Of a stretch of 6,867 nt of DNA, positions 1 to 4,503 are shown in pieces. Positions within the stretch are counted from its first letter, which is position 1; each line of letters opens with the position of its first letter. Origin of the DNA: Ekhidna sp. Its GTDB lineage: Bacteria > Bacteroidota > Bacteroidia > Cytophagales > Cyclobacteriaceae. The notes under the pieces are model-generated. The model saw only the letters and a list, made by a program, of their open reading frames with translations, did no database searches and was not told the origin of the DNA. Location of the stretch: contig JABSPG010000090.1 in the NCBI GenBank assembly GCA_013214445.1, forward strand, positions 4,321 to 11,187. Reading direction: 5' to 3'. Made by a program: the position numbers and the translations under genes.

Positions 1-1149
1 TCCTAGTCCCGATGCAACTGCCAAATACCCTTCACTGTATTTCACTTCATTGATCGATTGATAGTTTCCTAACTCCAGTTGTCCAATCACTTCAGCTGAT
101 GTACTTGCACTATCATGATTCATTCTAAACATAAAAACCATTTCGCCGGCAGCAACATATCCAACCTGATCATTAATGGTCACGCTATTTGCAAACAAAT
201 CATCACCACCCTCTGGAAGCGGTATATTTAATAGTTGTTCTCCGCTAGCTAAATCATATACATTAATGCCATCATATCCACTAGCCACGTATGCTTTGTC
301 TCCCTCAATTTCAAATGTTGATTTGTGCCCTGCCTGATCAAGACCAGGGACATCACATGTGCTTTGAACACTTAGGTCTGCTGAATTAATGATAGTCAGC
401 TGGCCGGGATTAGCACTCAATACCGATACAATCTCACCTTGGGCAAATACCCATCTGGCATCCTTGATGGGGATGTACTTTTCTAGTGATTTACTAGACC
501 GACTGAAAACATGCAAGCCTCCTCCTTTTTCTATTGTGGCACCTGAAGTAACAAATAAATGGTCTTCGCTCATTGCTAAACTTGTTGACAAATGGCCCCC
601 AATTCTTGTTCTATGACGGGTAGTTAGGTCTGGTACATTATTTACCACCTCGAGTTGATCCCAGAAAGCTACGGAATCCGAAGTAGGTGATCCTCCCCCG
701 TACCATAGCAAACCATCTAGGTAAGCAACCATAGATATATCGGTATTTTCAATTTCCAACTGACTATCTAATGAAAGTGATTGCCCGTCTCTACTGATAA
801 TATCTACGCCTCCTTTAAAGGATGCACCCGCATAATTATAACCAACGAAAATATTATCCTCCTGAATCGCAATTGTAGAAGCCATTATCTGATTCCCATC
901 GACGGAGGGAGGGGCAATTTCAGATACAAGCGTCATTTCAATCCCACCTTGAACCCTGGCTCCAAGATTATTCACTATAGAAATTGACTCATTGGTTCTA
1001 GTCAATCGAAAGGACTGATCCGTTATTACTTTGATTCCGTCCAAATCAGGGTTAATGATTTTAACGTCTTCATCCTCTAAGTCCTGGCATTTCGTAAATA
1101 AACCTAGTATCCCCAGGAACATACCCATGATAAATAGTAATTTTTTCAT
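1..1149 (-). CDS. Secreted beta-propeller lipoprotein with LVIVD-like repeats (C-terminus beyond window edge)
   Basis: The frame is open from an ATG at 1149 to the left edge (383 codons, no stop), so the gene is partial. The N-terminus is a signal peptide: Lys2-Lys3, a hydrophobic stretch at residues 4-18, then Cys21 followed by an acidic run (QDLEDED). This resembles a Bacteroidota lipoprotein with a surface-export signal, but Lys20 just before the cysteine is atypical for a lipobox. The rest is built of units of about 45 residues beginning near 89, 137, 186, 230, 275, 316 and 363. Each has a strand of the type 'xxSTxAIxxDxxFVxxG', then a short 'GGxxVxS/D' strand; the clearest is KAYVASGYDGINVYDL at 285-300. 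Such periodicity indicates a beta-propeller close to LVIVD/YVTN repeat proteins. No catalytic residues are recognisable; a role in surface binding or a structural role is inferred only. The gene begins 106 bases after the LytTR gene on the same strand and may have its own promoter. Confidence 0.8.
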   Translation of the reverse strand, partial: MKKLLFIMGMFLGILGLFTKCQDLEDEDVKIINPDLDGIKVITDQSFRLTRTNESISIVNNLGARVQGGIEMTLVSEIAPPSVDGNQIMASTIAIQEDNIFVGYNYAGASFKGGVDIISRDGQSLSLDSQLEIENTDISMVAYLDGLLWYGGGSPTSDSVAFWDQLEVVNNVPDLTTRHRTRIGGHLSTSLAMSEDHLFVTSGATIEKGGGLHVFSRSSKSLEKYIPIKDARWVFAQGEIVSVLSANPGQLTIINSADLSVQSTCDVPGLDQAGHKSTFEIEGDKAYVASGYDGINVYDLASGEQLLNIPLPEGGDDLFANSVTINDQVGYVAAGEMVFMFRMNHDSASTSAEVIGQLELGNYQSINEVKYSEGYLAVASGLG

Positions 1150-1235
1150 TGCTGTACGATTTTGATTTTATCATTCAAAGTTTGTCGGCTACACCCAAGA
1201 ATATGAGAGGATAATACTTAATGAAATAGCTAGGC

Positions 1236-1247
1236 AATTCACTAAGC
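1236..1247 (-). promoter_or_regulatory. Candidate operator word shared with the upstream region of the five-gene cluster
   Basis: The minus-strand word GCTTAGTGAATT lies 87-98 bases upstream of the beta-propeller start. It matches GCTTAGTGGATT at 3632-3643 in 11 of 12 positions, and that copy lies 95-106 bases upstream of the next minus-strand transcription unit. The similar distance and orientation suggest a shared regulator site, but with only two copies this could be chance. Confidence 0.25.
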
Positions 1248-1255
1248 GACATGAA

Positions 1256-1624
1256 CTATTTCACCCACGGCAAAAGCGATAGTATTTCTTTCTTGTGTTT
1301 TCTGCTCACCGGAATATTTGTTTCCCCTATCGACAAGAAGCCTGTCTTTACACTTTCAATCTTGTCTAGGCGAACCAAGTACGATCGGTGAACTCGATAA
1401 AAATCCTCCTTGGGCAACAAGGTCTCAAGGTTTTTCATGGTGACGTAGACAGTTAAGATGTCATTTTCGCATATCACCTTCATATAATCGCCATGGCCCT
1501 TTATATACAGGATATCTTTCAAAAGCACCCTTTTGATCTCTTGCCCGGCATCTAAAAAAATGTAACCGTTAAACTTCTCAATCTTATCGTTAAGATTTGG
1601 TGAATTATCTTTTAAGACTTGCAT
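1256..1624 (-). CDS. Stand-alone LytTR-type DNA-binding protein
   Basis: This 122-residue protein is almost entirely a LytTR DNA-binding domain, the fold found at the C-terminus of AgrA/LytR-type response regulators. From about residue 20 it shows the family pattern: 'KDILYIKGHGDYMKV' (36-50), 'VYVTMKNLETLL' (59-70), the hallmark 'FYRVHRSYLVRLDKIESV' (75-92) and 'IPVSRKHKKEIL' (104-115). There is no receiver domain and no membrane segment, so it cannot be controlled by phosphorylation of its own receiver; input would have to come from a partner or from its expression level. I chose the ATG at 1624, which leaves 20 bases after the upstream stop. A TTG at 1648 would add eight residues and overlap the upstream gene by four bases; TTG starts are uncommon in this phylum, but that tight overlap makes it possible. 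It is the last gene of the five-gene cluster and is a candidate local regulator of it. Confidence 0.9.
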   Translation of the reverse strand: MQVLKDNSPNLNDKIEKFNGYIFLDAGQEIKRVLLKDILYIKGHGDYMKVICENDILTVYVTMKNLETLLPKEDFYRVHRSYLVRLDKIESVKTGFLSIGETNIPVSRKHKKEILSLLPWVK

Positions 1625-1644
1625 AGTTGTAGTTGGTTTGATGT

Positions 1645-2214
1645 TCAATATTTTGTCAAAATCTGAATTACAATGTCATGAGGTGCTACCTCGTTTCCTC
1701 CGAAATAGGGAAATAGCATGTAGTATAATCCTCTATTGCAGGAGGACTTGCGTGCAATACTTACAGGGTCATATCCCTGCAGGTGAAAGTGATAGTGCGA
1801 ATCACTCAATGTTAGATCGTAGGCCCTTGGCTCATTTAGCGGAACTATCCCTATGAATTCGGTAATTCGTTCACCGCTGGCATACACATATGCATGTATT
1901 TCCAGGTTTCCGTCCAACCATCGCCAGCCAAACCTTGCGCTGTGCGTGTGATGTGGGCTGTTGCAATCCGAAAATCCATACAGCTTGTTGATGTCATGCT
2001 GATTTTCTATGGTCTGCGTTTCATAAACCGCCGTTTCGTCAAAAATCACATCAAAACGTAACGAACTAGCCTGAAGTGTCTGAGCTCTAAACCCTCTCGA
2101 ATGAGTTCCCTTAGGAATAATGAATTGTTCGTAGGGTTCAACTATTGCCTCTTCGCAGGAGTAAAGCGGCAATAGCAACCAAGGTACTAGCAATATGTAT
2201 AGGTACTTTTTCAT
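1645..2214 (-). CDS. Secreted lipoprotein of an uncharacterised Bacteroidota family (PYFGGNE-APHDI motif)
   Basis: This 189-residue protein starts with a clear lipoprotein signal: Lys2-Lys3, a hydrophobic core at 5-17, and the lipobox L17-Y18-S19-C20 followed by two glutamates, which suggests anchoring in the outer membrane and possibly surface exposure. The mature part is strand-rich and has two conserved-looking blocks: 'KLYGFSDCNSPHHTHSARFG' (77-96, continuing with WRW) and 'LYYMLFPYFGGNEVAPHDI' (163-181). Two cysteines outside the lipobox, Cys84 and Cys159, could form a disulfide. From memory, proteins with these blocks (FSDC, RFGWRW, PYFGGxExAPHDI) recur in Flavobacteriia and Cytophagia without an assigned function; I could not check this by search. 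The many histidines and tryptophans around 88-99 could suit ligand or metal binding, but that is speculation. The gene starts six bases after the preceding gene ends and is followed immediately by the LytTR gene, so co-transcription is very likely. Confidence 0.85.
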   Translation of the reverse strand: MKKYLYILLVPWLLLPLYSCEEAIVEPYEQFIIPKGTHSRGFRAQTLQASSLRFDVIFDETAVYETQTIENQHDINKLYGFSDCNSPHHTHSARFGWRWLDGNLEIHAYVYASGERITEFIGIVPLNEPRAYDLTLSDSHYHFHLQGYDPVSIARKSSCNRGLYYMLFPYFGGNEVAPHDIVIQILTKY

Positions 2215-2220
2215 GATTCA

Positions 2221-2652
2221 TCATATGTGAATGGTTAGTTTAAGACCGTTGGAAGCTTCTCTTGCTCTAATGCCTGTGATCAGGCCCGCAGACAGCCATC
2301 TGTTTAGTTTGAAAGAGGTCTCTACTTCAGGGATAACTACTAGAAACTGATTGCTCACCAGGCCCAATTTTGGCAAGAATGTGAACCGAAGATCGCCACA
2401 TCTCTTTATCGGGATAGCTAACTCCACTCCCCAGAATGGATAAAGCGAACCTCCCTTTATCACTTGCCTCTTTACCGTTCTTTGGTAGATGAACCCCACT
2501 CCCAGGGCTTTGTCATTCACAAATCGAACCCCGTACCCCTGCTGCAGCCCCATCACAGTTTTTGAATAGAAGGACTGCAGCTGAAGTTCCTGACCATGAA
2601 TAAACATGCCGAAGGTGCAGAGTAGCAAACCGAATGCAATTAACCTTTTCAT
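2221..2652 (-). CDS. Small exported outer-membrane-like beta-strand protein (second of a pair)
   Basis: This 143-residue protein has a signal peptide (Lys2-Arg3, hydrophobic 4-18, probable cleavage after about Gly20 or Gln21). The mature part consists of alternating polar/hydrophobic strands separated by short turns, for example 'GYGVRFVNDKALGVGFIYQRT' split around Asn-Asp, 'FWGVELAIPI' and 'LRFTFLPKLGLV', ending in 'LKLTIHI'. This looks like a small beta-barrel or barrel fragment of the outer membrane, shorter than typical OmpA- or OmpW-type eight-stranded barrels. Its C-terminal 70 residues align without gaps to the exported protein encoded at 3073-3537: both have F-x-G-x-x-L-x-x-P-I followed by G-D, a G-[VL] turn, a Pro, and a G-x-R near the end. 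They are probably diverged paralogues. It lies seven bases after the SiaC-like gene and six before the lipoprotein gene. No enzymatic motif is visible; the function is unknown. Confidence 0.8.
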   Translation of the reverse strand: MKRLIAFGLLLCTFGMFIHGQELQLQSFYSKTVMGLQQGYGVRFVNDKALGVGFIYQRTVKRQVIKGGSLYPFWGVELAIPIKRCGDLRFTFLPKLGLVSNQFLVVIPEVETSFKLNRWLSAGLITGIRAREASNGLKLTIHI

Positions 2653-2659
2653 GAGAGTA

Positions 2660-3061
2660 CTAGCTTGATGTAATTACCAATGGAAACCTGCAAATTCTGG
2701 CTATCGCCTGTCCGAGCTCACGTAATCGCTTGTCCAACTTGATACTCCAAAAGACTTTTATCTTTTTCCCTTTAGCATACTCTTGGTTCATCCTTCGAAT
2801 CACCTTCATCAAGCCTCTCTTGCTTTTTGAATCAACTTCTCTGATCCTGAACAGGACATTTAGCTCTTCATGCGAATGAAAGTGCCGCTTCAAAATAGCC
2901 TTCATCTTTTTGAAACTGTAAGGCCAATTGCCATTCGCTTCACCCCCCAAAATCATAAGATTCAATAGGTCATGATACTGGACTTTCAAGTTTCCACTTT
3001 TCCTCCTCGTTGTAGCAGATGGAGGTACGACCTTGACGTTTGGATTAATATTTAACAACAT
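2660..3061 (-). CDS. Basic SiaC-like (formerly DUF1987) cytoplasmic protein, divergent
   Basis: This 133-residue protein has no signal peptide or membrane segment, so it is probably cytoplasmic, unlike its exported neighbours. Its order of elements resembles SiaC-family proteins, which are SpoIIAA/STAS-like phosphoproteins: a strand and 'ILGGEANGNWPYSFKKMKAIL' (37-57, compare the family 'xxGxSxPENxxxFYxPLxxWL'), 'ELNVLFRIREVDSKSKRGLM' (66-85, compare the strand and N-[ST]-[SA]-S-K stretch carrying the phosphorylated residue), then 'GKKIKVFWSIKLDKRLRELG' (98-117, compare 'xVxVxWxYxxDDEDxxExG'), and 'RFPLVIT' (125-131). Ser78 or Ser80 would be the site equivalent to the phosphorylated Thr/Ser. 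The usual acidic DDED run is replaced by Asp110 followed by Lys-Arg, and the protein is rich in Lys/Arg overall, both atypical. In Pseudomonas SiaC, phosphorylation by SiaB and dephosphorylation by SiaA control a diguanylate cyclase; no such partners are seen here. The assignment is by eye; a hypothetical protein of another fold remains possible. Confidence 0.5.
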   Translation of the reverse strand: MLLNINPNVKVVPPSATTRRKSGNLKVQYHDLLNLMILGGEANGNWPYSFKKMKAILKRHFHSHEELNVLFRIREVDSKSKRGLMKVIRRMNQEYAKGKKIKVFWSIKLDKRLRELGQAIARICRFPLVITSS

Positions 3062-3072
3062 GACTGTAAGAT

Positions 3073-3537
3073 TTATAGTGAAATAGATATACCGTATTGA
3101 TATGTAGGCCTAAAGCATCTAGCTCCTAAACCTGCCTGTAGTGTAACATTTTCAAAGACGCTATAATGAGCTAAGAATGCAGGTGTAATCACAAAATTCT
3201 CCTCATTGGAAACTCCCATTCTTACATTCATCTTTAATGTAAAGTCGCCCAAGTAGTAGATTGGAGCAGATAGATAGGTACCTATAAACTCACGTTCATA
3301 AAACCTTGGCAACTCTTGCTGCTTCTCTTTAGACATCAGCATGGTTGTCGCCTGCTGATAGAAGAAGCCGTATTCGTAGGAATATCGGTCTTTATAACCG
3401 ACAAATACACCCGTCTTTGGAGATATATGTGTTCTCTCCACGTAGGTACTAACTGTTACTTTTTGTGACATGGCCAAGCCTAGCACACAAAACATCCCGA
3501 TTGAAAGGAAAGCGCGGATTTGAAATATTGTTTTCAT
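3073..3537 (-). CDS. Small exported outer-membrane-like beta-strand protein (first of a pair)
   Basis: This 154-residue protein begins with a signal peptide: Lys2, hydrophobic 9-22, probable cleavage near Ser24-Gln25 (AMS-Q). The mature chain has repeated amphipathic strands rich in Tyr, Phe and Gly, such as 'YSYEYGFFYQQA', 'FIGTYLSAPIYYLGDF', 'VTLQAGLGAR' and the terminal 'YQYGISISL'. This suggests a small beta-barrel-like protein of the outer membrane. It resembles the 143-residue protein at 2221-2652 over the last 70 residues, so the two are likely tandem duplicates separated by the SiaC-like gene. It is the first gene of the minus-strand cluster, with a 233-base divergent intergenic region upstream and only 11 bases before the next gene. 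The ATG at 3537 is supported by the immediate signal peptide. The specific function is unknown. Confidence 0.8.
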   Translation of the reverse strand: MKTIFQIRAFLSIGMFCVLGLAMSQKVTVSTYVERTHISPKTGVFVGYKDRYSYEYGFFYQQATTMLMSKEKQQELPRFYEREFIGTYLSAPIYYLGDFTLKMNVRMGVSNEENFVITPAFLAHYSVFENVTLQAGLGARCFRPTYQYGISISL

Positions 3538-3562
3538 GGCTCTGTTTGTTTAAATGTTTATT

Positions 3563-3570
3563 CAAAGCTC
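3563..3570 (-). promoter_or_regulatory. Weak candidate -7 element for the five-gene cluster
   Basis: The minus-strand octamer GAGCTTTG differs at one position from the Bacteroidota -7 consensus TAnnTTTG and ends 25 bases before the ATG at 3537. The available upstream TTG trinucleotides (3580-3582 and 3585-3587) lie only 9 and 14 bases away, closer than the usual spacing of about 17-23. It is a plausible but weak promoter. Confidence 0.2.
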
Positions 3571-3583
3571 AAAAAAGACCAAG

Positions 3584-3606
3584 CCAAATCTGAGAGGGAT
3601 ATTTGG
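3584..3606. repeat. Short inverted repeat CCAAAT-N11-ATTTGG in the divergent promoter region
   Basis: Perfect six-base arms (3584-3589 and 3601-3606) are separated by 11 bases, 47-69 bases upstream of the cluster start and between the two divergent transcription units. The centre-to-centre distance of 17 bases is compatible with a dimeric regulator touching two successive major grooves. It is not followed by a T-run and does not look like a terminator. Confidence 0.3.
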
Positions 3607-3631
3607 ATTCTAGGAAGACGATGAATGCGTT

Positions 3632-3643
3632 AATCCACTAAGC
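3632..3643 (-). promoter_or_regulatory. Candidate operator word upstream of the five-gene cluster
   Basis: The minus-strand word GCTTAGTGGATT is the partner of the word at 1236-1247 (11 of 12 identical). It lies within the 3538-3770 intergenic region, which otherwise shows only AT-rich sequence and no gene of its own. The regulator, if any, is unknown; the LytTR protein and the LuxR-type regulator encoded here are the obvious candidates. Confidence 0.25.
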
Positions 3644-3739
3644 AATTCCCGTAGGTGTGAAGCGTTTCACCTTGACTTTTTTCAGTTTAAAAGATGAGAA
3701 TTTACATCTCAAGGAAAAAACAGACCTGTACCTTGCAGA

Positions 3740-3748
3740 TATAATTTG
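3740..3748 (+). promoter_or_regulatory. Weak candidate -7 element for the response regulator gene
   Basis: TATAATTTG resembles the Bacteroidota -7 element TAnnTTTG with one extra base between the two halves. It ends 22 bases before the ATG at 3771, which would give a very short leader. No TTG lies at the expected upstream distance, so support is weak. Confidence 0.2.
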
Positions 3749-3770
3749 CCATAAATATTACCATATACAG

Positions 3771-4430
3771 ATGACAACCATACTACTAGTAGATGATCAT
3801 GAAGTAATCAGAGACGGCATAAAGTACTACTTCGAAAATCTGGAAGACCGCTTCACGGTCACTGGAGAGGCTTCAAATGGAAAAGAAGCGCTCGAAACTA
3901 TGAAAGAGCAATCTTTTGATATCATACTTACGGATCTGTCTATGCCCGTAATGGATGGATTGGAACTGGTAAAAGAATTGAAAGAACATCACCCGGGCCA
4001 AAAGGTGCTGGTACTCTCCATGATAGACGAAGTAAAATACATCAAGCATATGATCGCTGAAGGGGTAGACGGTTACGTATTGAAATCCTCGGGAGAAGAT
4101 GAAATCATCAATGCCATCGAAAAAATCACCAATGGAGACACCTACTTCTCAAAAGATGTGACCAATGCTGTGGTCAATGACTTAGCAAGAAAAAAAGAAA
4201 TCGCGAATCAACTGAGCCCAAAGCTGACCTATGAGACTCCTCTGACCAGCAGAGAAAAAGAGGTACTGAAACTCATCATCGATCAAAAAACGAATCAAGA
4301 AATAGCAGATTTACTGACCATAAGCATTCGAACTGTGGAGACACACAAGGGCAATCTATTGCTCAAGACAGGAGCGAAAAACATCGCTGGGCTGGTATTG
4401 TATGCCATTGAAAAGAACCTTGTAAACTAA
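3771..4430 (+). CDS. NarL/FixJ-type response regulator (receiver plus LuxR helix-turn-helix)
   Basis: This 219-residue protein is a complete two-domain transcriptional response regulator. The receiver domain (about 1-120) has the acidic pocket Asp8-Asp9, the phospho-accepting Asp55 in 'IILTDLSMP', Ser83 at the switch position, Tyr102 and the conserved Lys105 in 'YVLKS'. After a linker, the LuxR-type helix-turn-helix (about 156-217) shows 'LTSREKEVLKLI' and the recognition helix region 'TISIRTVETHKGNLLLKTG'. Phosphorylation by a sensor kinase is expected to promote dimerisation and DNA binding. I chose ATG 3771 because the receiver begins directly with 'MTTILLVDDHEVIRDG' and the length then matches the family; the frame stays open upstream to a GTG at 3657, but those 38 codons resemble no receiver sequence. 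The following sensor gene starts 73 bases downstream on the same strand, and the envelope-gene cluster diverges from it upstream; both could be targets or partners. Confidence 0.95.
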   Translation: MTTILLVDDHEVIRDGIKYYFENLEDRFTVTGEASNGKEALETMKEQSFDIILTDLSMPVMDGLELVKELKEHHPGQKVLVLSMIDEVKYIKHMIAEGVDGYVLKSSGEDEIINAIEKITNGDTYFSKDVTNAVVNDLARKKEIANQLSPKLTYETPLTSREKEVLKLIIDQKTNQEIADLLTISIRTVETHKGNLLLKTGAKNIAGLVLYAIEKNLVN

Positions 4431-4463
4431 TTCGGAACTGATCAATATCATTGTCACGATCGT

Positions 4464-4490
4464 TTGGAGAAAATAATTTAGCTAAGTTTC
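4464..4490 (+). promoter_or_regulatory. Candidate Bacteroidota-type promoter for the PAS sensor gene
   Basis: TTG at 4464-4466 and TAAGTTTC at 4483-4490 (one mismatch from TAnnTTTG) are separated by 16 bases, slightly short of the usual spacing. The element ends 13 bases before the ATG at 4504, leaving almost no leader. The 73-base gap contains no convincing terminator, so read-through from the response regulator gene is equally possible. Confidence 0.3.
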
Positions 4491-4503
4491 AATTTAAACC
4501 AAT

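Noticed and set aside
389..616. Plus-strand open frame of 75 codons
   Set aside because: It lies opposite the beta-propeller gene, whose repeat pattern is continuous through this stretch; the plus-strand translation shows no domain or signal.
781..987. Plus-strand open frame of 68 codons
   Set aside because: Antisense to the beta-propeller gene with no protein-like features.
1638..1856. Plus-strand open frame of 72 codons
   Set aside because: Antisense to the conserved C-terminal part of the lipoprotein gene, which has clear motifs.
3695..3711. Small hairpin TGAGA-N7-TCTCA upstream of the response regulator
   Set aside because: The stem is only five base pairs with no T-run or conserved context; expected by chance in AT-rich DNA.
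3657..3770. 38-codon upstream extension of the response regulator from a GTG
   Set aside because: The receiver domain starts exactly at ATG 3771 and the extension matches nothing in this family; the stretch is better read as intergenic sequence.
4431..4503. Possible terminator after the response regulator gene
   Set aside because: Only four-base palindromes are present, with no stable stem followed by a T-run.
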